Source: Cupriavidus sp. AU9028
GTDB lineage: Bacteria > Pseudomonadota > Gammaproteobacteria > Burkholderiales > Burkholderiaceae
NCBI RefSeq assembly: GCF_019795295.1
Contig: NZ_JAIMCG010000005.1
Span: 62,001-126,000, forward strand
DNA: 64,000 nucleotides
Reading direction: 5' to 3'
This document shows, piece after piece, positions 43,753 to 55,374 of this stretch. The position numbers and the translations under genes are program-made. Position 1 is the first letter of the stretch, and each line of letters begins with the position of its first letter. The notes under the pieces are model-generated. The model searched no databases. It saw only the letters and a list, made by a program, of their open reading frames with translations, and was not told the DNA's origin.

Positions 43753-45033
43753 ATGTCCTCCGATCCCCACGCATCCTCCCGCACCGACGCCGGCACCCCG
43801 CCCGCGGATAGCGCTTCCGAATCCGTCTTTCGCGATACCGGCTTCCGGCTGTTCTGGAGCGCCCGGCTTTGCTCCACCATCGGCTACCAGATCATCACGG
43901 TGGCGGTCGGCTGGCAGATGTACGACCTGACCGGCGATCCGCTGATGCTCGGGCTGGTGGGGCTGGTGCAGTTCCTGCCATCGGTGGTGCTGCTGCTGAT
44001 GTCCGGCCATGTGGCGGATCGTTTCGATCGCCGCCGCATCGTGCGCCTGTGCCAGATCGCCGAGGGCATCATCGCGGCCTCGATGGCCGCGGCGACGCTG
44101 GCCGGCTGGGTGTCCAGCACGCTGATCTTCGCCTTCGTGGCGCTGATCGGTGCGAGCCGCGCCTTCGAGACGCCGACGCTGCAGGCGCTGCTGCCCGGCG
44201 TGGTCGGGCCACGCCAATTGGCACGGGCGGTGGCGTTGTCCAGCTCGGCGACGCAGGCGGCCATCATTGTCGGGCCGGCGCTGGGCGGCTTCGCCTACGT
44301 CGCCGGTCCGGGCGTGGTCTATGGCATCGGGGCCACGCTGTTCCTGGCCGCAGCGGCGCTGGTCACGGCGCTGAAGCTGCGCCAGGCGCAGCAGCGCCTG
44401 ACCGCGCCGGTCAGCGTTCAGACGCTGTTCGCCGGGTTTGCCTACATCCGCAGCCGGCCGGTGCTGCTCGGTGCCATCTCGCTGGACCTGTTCGCCGTGC
44501 TGCTTGGCGGCGCGACCGCGCTGCTGCCCATCTATGCCCGCGACATCCTGCATACCGGCCCGTGGGGACTCGGCCTGCTGCGTTCCTCGCCCGCCATCGG
44601 CGCGCTGGCCACCGCCATCTGGCTGGCGCGACACCCGCTGAACAAGCGGGTGGGCCGCGTCATGTTTGGCGCGGTGGCGGTGTTCGGCCTGGCTACCATC
44701 ACCTTCGGCCTGTCCTCGTGGTTGCCGCTGTCGATGGCCGCACTGGTCGTGCTCGGTGCCTCGGACATGATCAGCGTGGTGGTGCGCTCGACGCTGGTGC
44801 AGCTCGATACCCCTGATGACATGCGTGGCCGCGTGGGCGCCGTCAACTCGGTCTTCATCGGTGCGTCCAACCAGCTCGGCGAGTTCGAGTCCGGCGTCAC
44901 GGCGGCCTGGTTCGGGCCCGTGGGGGCCGTGATGATCGGTGGCGTCGGCACGCTGCTGGTGGTGCTGGCCTGGATGCGCCTGTTCCCGGCGCTGGCCGGC
45001 CGCGACCGCCTGCTCGACACGCCGCGGCACTGA
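43753..45033 (+). CDS. MFS transporter, EntS/DHA3-like
   Basis: A 426-residue major-facilitator exporter with 11-12 membrane segments. DTGFRLFWSARLCSTIGYQI (about 33), the cytoplasmic loop-2 motif GHVADRFDRRRIV (about 84-96), and VVRSTLVQLDTPDDMRGRVGAVNSVF (about 342) match the enterobactin-exporter-like DHA3 group. Substrate unknown. The ATG at 43753 gives the expected short N-terminal tail; in-frame ATGs at 43705 and 43717 are possible. No strong ribosome-binding site. Confidence 0.88.
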   Translation: MSSDPHASSRTDAGTPPADSASESVFRDTGFRLFWSARLCSTIGYQIITVAVGWQMYDLTGDPLMLGLVGLVQFLPSVVLLLMSGHVADRFDRRRIVRLCQIAEGIIAASMAAATLAGWVSSTLIFAFVALIGASRAFETPTLQALLPGVVGPRQLARAVALSSSATQAAIIVGPALGGFAYVAGPGVVYGIGATLFLAAAALVTALKLRQAQQRLTAPVSVQTLFAGFAYIRSRPVLLGAISLDLFAVLLGGATALLPIYARDILHTGPWGLGLLRSSPAIGALATAIWLARHPLNKRVGRVMFGAVAVFGLATITFGLSSWLPLSMAALVVLGASDMISVVVRSTLVQLDTPDDMRGRVGAVNSVFIGASNQLGEFESGVTAAWFGPVGAVMIGGVGTLLVVLAWMRLFPALAGRDRLLDTPRH

Positions 45034-45408
45034 GCGCCCGCTGGCAACGCGGCGAGCGTGTCGACATCGCTCGCCGCTCTCGGCAACGCCGTCGCGCGCG
45101 CCGTCCAGGCGGGGGCGTACCCGTTTCTGCGTGCCGGCCGCGTGCCAGGGGAGATCCGCGACGCCTTGGTTGTCCCCCCGGATTTCCGCTATTTCATGCC
45201 AAGGTCACATCATTTTGCGACCTTCTTCTCGCATCCCCCACCTAAAACGTTGAAACCTTTGCTTCGATGGCAGGTCCTGAATGTATTGGGACATTTGATT
45301 CTGTAGGCCAGGCTCCGACAAGACGTCGGTGCTTCTCGGGCAGACCCCGCCACGCCAGCGTGCCATAACGGGGAATGCCCGCGGCTCGCGGGAAGGAGCA
45401 AAACATCA
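45034..45408. promoter_or_regulatory. Promoter region of the NAGGN osmolyte operon
   Basis: 375 bp, AT-richer between 45180 and 45300, with one exact iteron at 45116-45131. The promoter of the osmolyte operon must lie here; no sequence box was clear enough to assign. Confidence 0.55.
45116..45131 (+). repeat. Dispersed iteron
   Basis: Exact consensus, 83 bp after the MFS gene. Confidence 0.9.
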
Positions 45409-47190
45409 ATGTGCGGTATTGCAGGAGAAATACGGTTTGACCAGGCGTCGGCCAATGTCCACGCCGTTTTCGATATGGCCAGCGCCCAGTCGGGCCGGGG
45501 CCCGGACGGCGAAGGACTCTACGCGTCCGGACGCCGCGCCTTCGGCCATCGCCGGCTGCGGATCATGGATCTGTCCGAGCGGGCCCACCAGCCCTTCGTC
45601 GACAACGTGCTGGGCCTGGGCATCGTCTTCAACGGCGCGGTGTACAACCACCACGAGTTGCGCGAGGAACTGAGCGCCAAGGGCTATGTCTTCTCGTCCA
45701 CCGGCGACACCGAGGTGATACTCAAGGCCTGGCATGCCTGGGGTCCGGCCGCGCTGGACCGCCTGATGGGCATGTTCGCCTTTGCACTGTGGGAGCGCGA
45801 CAGCGGCATCACGCACCTGGTGCGCGACCGGCTCGGCATCAAGCCGCTCTACTACAGCCTGGACGCGCGGCGCCTGCGCTTTGCCTCGACGCTGCCGGCG
45901 CTGCTGGTCGGCGGCGATATCGACAAGACGCTGGATCCGGTCGCCCTGCACTTCTACATGAGCCTGCATGCGGTCGTGCCGGCGCCGCACACGATGCTCA
46001 AGGGCGTGCGCAAGCTGCCGCCGGCCTCGCACATGACCGTGCACCCGGACGGACGCACCGAAACCCGCACCTGGTGGCAGCTGACCTTCCCGCACGACGC
46101 CGCCGACGAGGCCCGCAGCTTCGAGGAGTGGCGCGACATGACGCTGGCCTCGCTGCGCGACGCGGTGCGCCTGCGCACCGTGGCCGACGTGCCGGTCGGC
46201 GTGCTGCTGTCCGGCGGTGTCGATTCCAGTCTGATTACCGGATTGCTCGCAGAAACGGGTACGCCCAACCTGCGCACCTATGCGATCGGCTTCGAGGCAG
46301 CCGGCGGCGAAGCGGGCGACGAATTCCATTACTCGGATCTGGTGGCCCGCCATTTCGGCACCCAGCACGAGAAGATGATGATTCCCGCGGGCGATCTGCT
46401 GGCGTCGCTGCCCGCCGCCATCGACGCAATGAGCGAACCGATGGTCAGCCACGACTGCGTGGCGTTCTACCTGCTGTCCGCCGCGGTTGCGCGCCACAGC
46501 CGCGTGGTGCAGAGCGGTCAGGGCGCCGACGAGGTGTTCGGCGGCTACCACTGGTATCCGGCGCTGGCCGAGAACCGCGATGCGGACGGCGGCGTCGCCG
46601 CCTACCGCTCGGTGTTCTTCGACCGCAGCCACTCGGAGATGGCGGAACTGCTGGCGCCGCAGTGGCTGGCCGACGATCCCGCTGGCCGCTTCGTCGCCGA
46701 GCATTTCGCCATGCCGGGCGCCGACAACGCCATCGACCGGGCGCTGCGGCTGGATACCACCGTGATGCTGGTCGACGATCCGGTCAAGCGCGTGGACAAC
46801 ATGACCATGGCGCATGCGCTGGAAGCACGCGTGCCGTTCCTGGACCACCGGCTGGTGGAGCTGGCCGCGCGCATGCCGGCGCGTCACAAGATTGCGCAGG
46901 GCGGCAAGCACGTGCTGAAGGAAGCGGCGCGCCAGGTGATTCCCGCCGAGGTGATCGACCGTCCCAAGGGCTATTTCCCGGTGCCGGCGCTGAAGTACCT
47001 GCGCGGCCCGTTCCTCGACTACGTGCGCGGCTGGATCGACAGCGACGCGGCGCGCCAGCGCGGGCTGTACCGGCCCGGCGTGGTCGACACCATGCTGAAG
47101 GACCCGGACGCCCATATCACCCCGCTCAAGGGCTCGAAGGTATGGCAGATCGCCCTGCTTGAAGCGTGGCTGCAGGCGCGCGGGATCTGA
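45409..47190 (+). CDS. N-acetylglutaminylglutamine amidotransferase (asparagine-synthase-like)
   Basis: Last step of synthesis of the osmolyte N-acetylglutaminylglutamine amide: it amidates the dipeptide using glutamine and ATP. The 593-residue protein starts MCGIAG with Cys2 as the glutaminase nucleophile, the N-terminal Ntn domain reaching to about 200, and the synthetase domain with PP-loop SGGVDS at 268-273. Identity as the NAGGN enzyme rather than asparagine synthetase rests on the two following genes (GNAT/ATP-grasp synthetase and M42 peptidase), the known three-gene set. AAGGAG lies 11-12 bases before the ATG. An exact iteron (46248-46263) is embedded in the coding sequence just after the PP-loop. 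Confidence 0.93.
   Translation: MCGIAGEIRFDQASANVHAVFDMASAQSGRGPDGEGLYASGRRAFGHRRLRIMDLSERAHQPFVDNVLGLGIVFNGAVYNHHELREELSAKGYVFSSTGDTEVILKAWHAWGPAALDRLMGMFAFALWERDSGITHLVRDRLGIKPLYYSLDARRLRFASTLPALLVGGDIDKTLDPVALHFYMSLHAVVPAPHTMLKGVRKLPPASHMTVHPDGRTETRTWWQLTFPHDAADEARSFEEWRDMTLASLRDAVRLRTVADVPVGVLLSGGVDSSLITGLLAETGTPNLRTYAIGFEAAGGEAGDEFHYSDLVARHFGTQHEKMMIPAGDLLASLPAAIDAMSEPMVSHDCVAFYLLSAAVARHSRVVQSGQGADEVFGGYHWYPALAENRDADGGVAAYRSVFFDRSHSEMAELLAPQWLADDPAGRFVAEHFAMPGADNAIDRALRLDTTVMLVDDPVKRVDNMTMAHALEARVPFLDHRLVELAARMPARHKIAQGGKHVLKEAARQVIPAEVIDRPKGYFPVPALKYLRGPFLDYVRGWIDSDAARQRGLYRPGVVDTMLKDPDAHITPLKGSKVWQIALLEAWLQARGI
46248..46263 (-). repeat. Dispersed iteron inside the amidotransferase gene
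   Basis: Exact consensus in minus orientation; read as LAETGT in the gene frame. Confidence 0.9.
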
Positions 47191-47325
47191 GCCCGCGGAT
47201 CCGAGCCCGGCATGAACCGCGCATGAGCGCCACAGCCACGACAGAGAGCCCGACCGATACCGCTACGATCCCGTGGCCCGCATCCGGGCCCGGCGCAACC
47301 AGATAGCACAGGAGGAAGACCCCCC

Positions 47326-49224
47326 ATGCCCAGCGCTGAAGCCACTGCCACCGTGGTCCCCATTTCCGAAGCCGCCTCGCGCAGCCTGATGTCCGCTTCG
47401 TCCGACGAGCCGCCTGCCGGCGATCCGGGCGCTCCATCGGACGCGGCGTCGCCCGAGTCGCTCGCGGCCGCCACCGATCATGCGGCGGGCCCGACGTTGG
47501 GCGATCCGCAGGAAGGCCGGCCCGCTGCCGCCGCGGTTACCGCCGCGCCGGCACCCGCGCCGCAGTCCGCGCGCCCCAATGCGACGCTCGATTGCGGATG
47601 GGGCCGGCTGATGTTCGGCCCCTCGTTCGAATCCCCGGCACGGCTCGCCGCGGAACTGCAGCACGAAACGCCGGGCCGTCGCGATATCGCGCTGTATGTC
47701 GAGACGCCGCAACTGGTGCTGGCCGAGGCCCCGCAGACGCTCTTTCTCGACCCGTCGCTGCTGTTCCGGCGCACCCTGGACCCGCAGCAGGACGGGCAGG
47801 TGGCCACCGACCCCGCGGCGCCCCCGGTATCGGCCGTGATCCGCCGGCTCAGCACGCGCGCCGATATCGCCGCGATCAACCGCCTCTACTCGGCCCGTCA
47901 CATGGTGCCGCTCGATCCGGCGACGGTCTGGGCACAGCGCAATCATGACGCCGTGGTCTATCTGGTGGCCGAGGACAGCCATAGCGGCGAGATCATCGGC
48001 TCGGCCATGGGCGTCGATCACGTGCTCGCTTTCGGCGACGAAAGCGGTGGCAGCAGCCTGTGGTGCCTGGTGGTGGATCCGCAGACCCATGTCGCCGGCG
48101 TCGGTCAGGCGCTCGTGCGCGAGCTGATCGGCTTGTTCGCGCAGCGCGGACGACGTCACCTGGACCTGTCCGTGCTGCACGACAACCAGCATGCGATCGC
48201 CCTGTACCACAAGCTCGGCTTCGTGCAGCTGGACGGCTTCGTCATCAAGCACAAGAACGCCATCAACGAGCCGCTGTTTACCGGCGCCAGCGAGTGCGAC
48301 CATCTGAATCCGTACGCCGCGCTGATCGTCAAGGAAGCGCGGCGCCGGGGCATCGGCGTGGAGATCATCGATGCGGAGTGCGGCATCTTTACGCTGCGCT
48401 TCGGCGGACGGGAAATCGTCTGCCGCGAGTCGCTGTCCGAGCTGACCGGCGCCGTGGCGATGACCTGGTGCCAGGACAAGGCGCTGACGCTCAAGCGGCT
48501 GGCGCAGGTCGGCCTGAAGGTGCCGGAGCAACAGCCGGCCGCGGGCGACACGGAGAACGCCGAGTTCCTCGCGCGCCATGGGTCCATCGTGGTCAAGCCC
48601 GCCAACGGCGAGCAAGGCAAGGGCATCAGCGTGGACGTGCGCACCGAGGACCATATGCGCAGCGCGATCGAGACCGCGCATCGTGAAGGCGGGGCGGTGC
48701 TGCTGGAACAGTTCTGCCAGGGGCATGATCTGCGCATCGTGGTGATCGGCTACGAGGTGGTCGCCGCCGCGCTGCGCAAGCCGGCCGAAGTGGTCGGCGA
48801 TGGCCAGAGCGACCTGAAGACCCTGATCGAGCGCCACAGCGCGCGCCGCAGCGCGGCCACCGGCGGCGAGAGCCGCATCCCGATGGACGCCGAGACCGAG
48901 CGTTGCCTTGCCGCGCAAGGGCTGGACTTCAGCTCGGTCCCCGAGGCCGGGCAGCGCGTGCCGGTGCGCAAGACCGCCAATCTGCATACGGGCGGCACGC
49001 TGCATGATGTCACCGACCAGCTGCATCCGGTGCTGCGCGAAGCGGCGCAGGCTGCGGCCAAGGCGCTGCGCATCCCGGTGGTGGGACTGGACTTCCTGGT
49101 GCCGGCGCCGGACCAGCCGGAGTACGTCATCATCGAAGCCAACGAGCGGCCGGGCCTGGCCAATCACGAGCCGCAGCCGACCGCGGAGCGCTTCGTCGAC
49201 CTGCTGTTCCCCTTCACCGCGTGA
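47326..49224 (+). CDS. N-acetylglutaminylglutamine synthetase (GNAT + ATP-grasp)
   Basis: Bifunctional enzyme that joins two glutamines and acetylates the product. The first 80 residues are Ala/Pro/Ser-rich. A GNAT domain follows (about 175-310; SLWCLVVDPQTHVAGVGQALVRELIG, LSVLHDNQHAIALYHKLGFVQ), then an ATP-grasp domain (about 380-630; GSIVVKPANGEQGKGISVDV, VLLEQFCQGHDLRIVVIGYE, PEYVIIEANERPGLANHEPQ with the metal-binding E and N). AGGAGGA precedes the ATG. Same domain fusion and order as the known NAGGN operons; 135 bp after the amidotransferase gene. Confidence 0.93.
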   Translation: MPSAEATATVVPISEAASRSLMSASSDEPPAGDPGAPSDAASPESLAAATDHAAGPTLGDPQEGRPAAAAVTAAPAPAPQSARPNATLDCGWGRLMFGPSFESPARLAAELQHETPGRRDIALYVETPQLVLAEAPQTLFLDPSLLFRRTLDPQQDGQVATDPAAPPVSAVIRRLSTRADIAAINRLYSARHMVPLDPATVWAQRNHDAVVYLVAEDSHSGEIIGSAMGVDHVLAFGDESGGSSLWCLVVDPQTHVAGVGQALVRELIGLFAQRGRRHLDLSVLHDNQHAIALYHKLGFVQLDGFVIKHKNAINEPLFTGASECDHLNPYAALIVKEARRRGIGVEIIDAECGIFTLRFGGREIVCRESLSELTGAVAMTWCQDKALTLKRLAQVGLKVPEQQPAAGDTENAEFLARHGSIVVKPANGEQGKGISVDVRTEDHMRSAIETAHREGGAVLLEQFCQGHDLRIVVIGYEVVAAALRKPAEVVGDGQSDLKTLIERHSARRSAATGGESRIPMDAETERCLAAQGLDFSSVPEAGQRVPVRKTANLHTGGTLHDVTDQLHPVLREAAQAAAKALRIPVVGLDFLVPAPDQPEYVIIEANERPGLANHEPQPTAERFVDLLFPFTA

Positions 49225-49255
49225 CAGGGCGCCGCGACAACCGAGGAGGAAATGA

Positions 49256-50473
49256 ATGGAGAAGCTGGACATCGACGCCCGCTATTTGCAGACGGTCCTG
49301 CTGGAGCTGCTGGCGATCCCCAGCCCGGCCGGTCTGACTGACGAGATCGTTCACTACACCGCGCATGTGCTGGAAAGCCTCGATATTCCCTATCAGCTGA
49401 CCCGCCGCGGCACCATCCGCGCGACGCTGCGCGGCGACAGCGCACATAGCGGCATGGGCCCGGACTGCGCGATCGTCGCGCACCTGGACACGCTGGGGGC
49501 AATGGTCCGTGAGATCAAGCCAAATGGGCGGCTGTCGCTGTCCTCGATCGGCACCTGGTCCAGCCGCTGGGCCGAGGGCGGTCGCGTCACGCTGTTCACC
49601 GAGCGCGGCCGCTACCGGGGCTCGGTGTTGCCGCTGCTAGCCTCCGGTCATGTTTACAACGAGGCGATCGACACCCAGCCGATCAACTGGGACCAGCTGG
49701 AATTGCGCATCGACGAGCCGGTACACACGCGCGAGGATGTGGCCAGGCTGGGCATCCAGATCGGCGACTTCGTCGCCTTCGACGCCAATCCGGAAATCCT
49801 CGACAACGGCTATATCGTCTCGCGGCATCTGGACAACAAGGCCGGTGTCGCGGCGGTGCTGGCCGCGCTCAAGGCGGTGCGCGAGAGCGGTGTCTCGGTG
49901 CCGATGGACTGCCACGCGGTCTTCACGCTGACCGAAGAGGTGGGCTCTGGCGCGCGCGCGGTGATCGAGGACGATGTCAGCGAGGTGATCGGCATCGACA
50001 TCGGTCCGGTCGCGCCGGGCCAGGGCGCGAAGGAGCAGGGCGTAACCATTCCGATGATGGATTCGGCCGGGCCGCATGACTACCATCTGACCCGCCGCCT
50101 GCTGCGCCTGTGCGAGGAGTATGGCATTCCGAGCCACCGCGACGTCTTTCGCTTCTACCATTCCGATGCCGGCGCGGCGGTGAGTGCGGGCCACGACGTG
50201 CGCACCGCGCTGCTATGCTTCGGCGCCGATGCGTCGCATGGCTATGAGCGCACCCGGCTCGACGTGCTGGTCAATCTTGCCGAACTGCTGTCGTTGTATA
50301 TTCAGAGCGGGCCCACCATGCCCGAGGACCGCCAGCGGCGCATGGGCTCCGCGGCCGGCTTCTCGCATCAACTGGCGCCACGCCAGCTGGTGCGCAAGGA
50401 GACCCCGCTGCCGGACGCCGGCGAGCTGGTCCACACGCGGCGCGATACCAAGCCGCCCTCATCGTCGTCCTAG
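49256..50473 (+). CDS. M42-family peptidase of the NAGGN system
   Basis: A 405-residue metallopeptidase of family M42, the third member of the NAGGN set; its job there is unproven, perhaps breaking down the osmolyte when stress ends. Metal ligands and catalytic residues are visible: AIVAHLDTLGAMV (about 75), LDNKAGVAAVLAAL (Asp about 193), TLTEEVGSGA (Glu pair about 224), GIDIGPVAPG (Asp about 247). The C-terminal 50 residues are polar. GAGGAGGAA stands just before the ATG at 49256; the gap to the previous gene is 31 bp, so one operon. Confidence 0.92.
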   Translation: MEKLDIDARYLQTVLLELLAIPSPAGLTDEIVHYTAHVLESLDIPYQLTRRGTIRATLRGDSAHSGMGPDCAIVAHLDTLGAMVREIKPNGRLSLSSIGTWSSRWAEGGRVTLFTERGRYRGSVLPLLASGHVYNEAIDTQPINWDQLELRIDEPVHTREDVARLGIQIGDFVAFDANPEILDNGYIVSRHLDNKAGVAAVLAALKAVRESGVSVPMDCHAVFTLTEEVGSGARAVIEDDVSEVIGIDIGPVAPGQGAKEQGVTIPMMDSAGPHDYHLTRRLLRLCEEYGIPSHRDVFRFYHSDAGAAVSAGHDVRTALLCFGADASHGYERTRLDVLVNLAELLSLYIQSGPTMPEDRQRRMGSAAGFSHQLAPRQLVRKETPLPDAGELVHTRRDTKPPSSSS

Positions 50474-50520
50474 CGACCGCGCGCGCCTGGCTCGCGCCGG
50501 TCCCCGGCGACGCATCACCC

Positions 50521-50549
50521 CGCACCGCAATCGCGGTGCGCATTTTTTT
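50521..50549 (+). terminator. Rho-independent terminator of the NAGGN operon
   Basis: CGCACCGC, loop AATC, GCGGTGCG, then CA and seven T. Perfect 8-bp stem, 47 bp after the peptidase stop and 21 bp before the channel gene. Confidence 0.88.
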
Positions 50550-50569
50550 GAATCACGGAGAGCCGACGC

Positions 50570-51454
50570 ATGGATTTTGCTTTTATTGACCCGGACAAGC
50601 TGGAGGCCACCTGGGCCTGGCTGCTGCAATTCGCCGTGCGGCAGGGCCTGAACGTGCTCGCCGCCTGCGCGATTCTGTTCGTGGGCTGGTGGCTGAGCGC
50701 GCGGGCGCGCAATGCGGTGCTGAGCGCGTTCGATCGCCCGCATGTCGATGCGACCCTGCGTCCGATGCTGGCCAGCGCCGCGCAATGGGCTATCCGCGGC
50801 GTCACGGTCGTGCTGGTGCTGTCGCAGTTCGGCGTGCAGACCGCCAGCATCATCGCGATGCTGGGCGCGGCGGGCCTGGCGGTCGGTCTGGCGTTGCAAG
50901 GCACGCTGCAAAACATCGCCGCGGGCATCATGCTGGTGATCCAGCGCCCCTACCGGGTCGGCCAGTACATCGATGCCCAGGGCATCGCCGGCACCGTGCG
51001 CGAGACCGGGCTCTTCATGACCGAGCTGACCACCTTCGACGGGGTTTGCCTGCGCGTGCCGAACAGCAAGATCTGGGGCAGCGCGATCACCAACTATAGC
51101 GAGAACCCGACCCGGCGCCTCGATATCGAGGTCACGGTGCCGTTTGGTGCCGACGTCGCCGCCTCGCTGCAGGCATTGCGCGGCATGCTGGCGAGCGAAT
51201 CGCGCGTGTTGTCGGACCCGCCGGCCGAGGCGATGGCGGTGAACTTCACCAGTGAAGGCGTGACGCTGAACGTGCGCTGCTGGACCACCAACAACGACTA
51301 CTGGAACGTGCGCTACGCCTTCTACGAGCGGATCAAGCGCGAGCTCAATGCGATCGGCGTGGGCATTGCGGTGCCGGTGCAGGAACTGCGCGTGGGCGAC
51401 AAGGGGCAGGCGGCCATCCGCATCGATGGGGAAGCGCATCGGTCGTTGAACTGA
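50570..51454 (+). CDS. MscS-type mechanosensitive channel
   Basis: A 294-residue small-conductance mechanosensitive channel, close in length to E. coli MscS (286). Three membrane segments (about 25-45, 68-88, 90-125), the last being the Gly/Ala pore helix IIAMLGAAGLAVGLALQGTL, then the cytoplasmic beta domain (LRVPNSKIWGSAITNYSENP, about 160-179) and the alpha/beta vestibule. It would release solutes, NAGGN included, on sudden osmotic downshift. Its placement after the osmolyte genes makes a functional unit, though a terminator separates them. Confidence 0.93.
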   Translation: MDFAFIDPDKLEATWAWLLQFAVRQGLNVLAACAILFVGWWLSARARNAVLSAFDRPHVDATLRPMLASAAQWAIRGVTVVLVLSQFGVQTASIIAMLGAAGLAVGLALQGTLQNIAAGIMLVIQRPYRVGQYIDAQGIAGTVRETGLFMTELTTFDGVCLRVPNSKIWGSAITNYSENPTRRLDIEVTVPFGADVAASLQALRGMLASESRVLSDPPAEAMAVNFTSEGVTLNVRCWTTNNDYWNVRYAFYERIKRELNAIGVGIAVPVQELRVGDKGQAAIRIDGEAHRSLN

Positions 51455-51514
51455 CGAGGGTGGTGAGGGCGGCGGCGTTGCTGGCGCTTGCTGGCCCTCG
51501 CTGGCCCTCGCTGG

Positions 51515-51758
51515 CCCTCTCCCCCGACCCCTCTCCCGCAAGCGGGAGAGGGGAGCAAACCGACAGCGCCTGGACCACCTCGGGTCTTCTCCCCTCTCCC
51601 GCCCAGCGGGGGAGGGGAGCAAACCGACAGCGCCTGGACCACCTCGGGTGTTCTCCCCTCTCCCGCCCAGCGGGGGAGGGGAGCAAACCGACAGCGCCTG
51701 GAACACCTCGGGTGTTCTCCCCTCTCCCGCCCAGCGGGAGAGGGGTCGGGGGAGAGGG
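51515..51758. repeat. REP-like element 2, with four 63-64-bp tandem units
   Basis: Bounded by inverted ends (CCCTCTCCCCCGACCCC and its complement at 51742-51758). Inside, units start at 51528, 51591, 51655 and 51719 (last truncated); each has a palindrome CCCCTCTCCCGC/GCGGGAGAGGGG and a constant AGCAAACCGACAGCGCCTGG stretch. Fills most of the gap between the channel gene and edd (convergent), so it may end both transcripts. Confidence 0.85.
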
Positions 51759-51785
51759 CAGCAGACCACCGGCCCATTCCCCGCC

Positions 51786-53684
<1,899 letters not shown>

Positions 53685-53882
53685 GGTGAATCTCCAGTGG
53701 GGTTCTGGTATCGATGGCAGCGCGATCCGGGCTCCTGGGCGGCCCGGGCCGGCTTTCAGCCTAGCGCAGAATGGCCTGCCGCGCACCCGCGGCGTGGCTC
53801 GCCATGCGCCCGGGACTCACGTAAACTGCCCGGGAGCGCTGGCCGCCGGCCATCGGAGCAACAGGAAAACAAGGAGTGCAGG
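53685..53882. promoter_or_regulatory. Divergent edd / zwf promoter region
   Basis: 198 bp separating two divergent Entner-Doudoroff transcripts. No HexR-type palindrome was recognised by eye; control by the two-component system encoded downstream is possible. Confidence 0.5.
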
Positions 53883-55334
53883 GTGAGCATGCCCGATTTC
53901 GACATGGTGCTGTTCGGCGGCACCGGTGACCTGGCCCGACGCAAGCTGCTTCCGGCCTTGTTCGACGCCCATCGCGCCGGGCAGTTGCATCCCGCGGCGC
54001 GCATCATCGCGACGGGTAGCCATCCGATGTCCACCGAGGACTATGTGGCCTCGCTGGAGCAAGGCACGCGGGCGCGGGCGGAAGGGGCGACGCCGCAGTC
54101 GTGGGCCGAGTTCATTTCGCGCATCAGCTACGTGCAGGCCGACGCGAATGTGCCGGCTCACTTCGACGTGCTTGCCGAGCGAGTGCATGCCCGCTCCCCC
54201 GAGGTGCTGGTCTGCTACCTGGCCACCGCGCCGCATATCTTCGTCCCCATCTGCGAACAACTGGCGCGCACCGGACTGAACCATCCGAACGTGCGCATCG
54301 TGCTGGAGAAACCGCTGGGGCACGACCTGGAGTCGTCCGATGCGATCAACTCCGCGGTGGCGCGCTATTTCGGCGAGGAGCAGATCTACCGCATCGATCA
54401 CTACCTGGGCAAGGAGTCGGTGCAGAACCTGATGGCGATCCGCTTCGGCAATGCGCTGTTCGAGCCCCTGTGGCGCCGCGAGTGGGTCCAGGACGTGCAG
54501 ATCACCATTGCGGAGGAGCTGGGCGTGGAGTCGCGCGGCGACTTCTACGACCGCACCGGCGCGCTGCGCGACATGGTGCAGAACCACCTGCTGCAACTGC
54601 TGTGCATGGTCGCGATGGAGCCGCCGGCCAGCTTGTCCGAGGACGCGATCCGGGACGAGAAGATCAAGATCCTGAAGGCGCTCAAGCCGATCACGCCACA
54701 GGAAGTCGCGGAAAAGACCGTGCGTGGACAGTATCGCGCCGGCGCGGTGGGCGGCCAGCCGGTGCCGGGTTATCTGGAGGAGAAGGGCATCGCCCCGGAC
54801 AGCCGCACCGAGACCTTCGTCGCCATCAAGGCCGAGATCGCCAACTGGCGCTGGGCCGGCGTGCCCTTCTACCTGCGCACCGGCAAGCGGATGCAGTCGC
54901 GCGTGGCCGAGATCGTGATCCACTTCCGCGACGTGCCGCACGCGATCTTTCCGCGCCCCGTCACGGTGATGCCGCAGAACCGGCTGGTGATCCGGCTGCA
55001 GCCCGAGGAGAGCATCCGGCTGTATTTCCTCGTCAAGCAGCCGGGCGACACCGTGGCGCTGACGCCGACCTCGCTCGACCTGGACTTCGGCAACTCGTTC
55101 AAGGGCCGCCGTGCGGGTGCCTATGAACGGCTGCTGCTTGACGTGATCCGCGGCAAGCTGGGGCTGTTCGTGCGCCGCGACGAGCAGGCGCAGGCCTGGC
55201 GCTGGGTCGAGCCGATCCTCGATACCTGGGCCGAGGGCGGGTCTCCCAGGCCGTACACTGCGGGAACATGGGGCCCCGCGGCATCGACCGCGCTGCTCTC
55301 GCGCGACGATGCGCTGTGGTACGAGGAGATCTAG
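53883..55334 (+). CDS. zwf: Glucose-6-phosphate 1-dehydrogenase
   Basis: Oxidises glucose-6-phosphate to 6-phosphogluconolactone with NAD(P). A 483-residue enzyme: FGGTGDLARRKLLPALF (coenzyme fingerprint, about 10-26), LEKPLGHDLESS (about 142), and the substrate site RIDHYLGKESVQNLM (about 171-185). GTG 53883 is used because AGGAG lies 6 bases before it; ATG 53889 would be 12 bases off. Although the same frame is open far upstream, that part is antisense to edd. First gene of a run with pgl, glk and a two-component system. Confidence 0.95.
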   Translation: MSMPDFDMVLFGGTGDLARRKLLPALFDAHRAGQLHPAARIIATGSHPMSTEDYVASLEQGTRARAEGATPQSWAEFISRISYVQADANVPAHFDVLAERVHARSPEVLVCYLATAPHIFVPICEQLARTGLNHPNVRIVLEKPLGHDLESSDAINSAVARYFGEEQIYRIDHYLGKESVQNLMAIRFGNALFEPLWRREWVQDVQITIAEELGVESRGDFYDRTGALRDMVQNHLLQLLCMVAMEPPASLSEDAIRDEKIKILKALKPITPQEVAEKTVRGQYRAGAVGGQPVPGYLEEKGIAPDSRTETFVAIKAEIANWRWAGVPFYLRTGKRMQSRVAEIVIHFRDVPHAIFPRPVTVMPQNRLVIRLQPEESIRLYFLVKQPGDTVALTPTSLDLDFGNSFKGRRAGAYERLLLDVIRGKLGLFVRRDEQAQAWRWVEPILDTWAEGGSPRPYTAGTWGPAASTALLSRDDALWYEEI

Positions 55335-55374
55335 CGAGGGCCTGCCCTCTCCATCCGTCCAAGTGAGTTTGCCG

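Noticed and set aside
45409-47190. Asparagine synthetase B as the function of the first osmolyte gene
   Set aside because: The domain layout fits, but the following GNAT/ATP-grasp and M42 genes form the specific NAGGN three-gene set.
51528-51758. Regular 63-64-bp direct repeats that might suggest a CRISPR array
   Set aside because: Units are contiguous without variable spacers, contain internal palindromes and share termini with two other intergenic elements; no cas genes are present.
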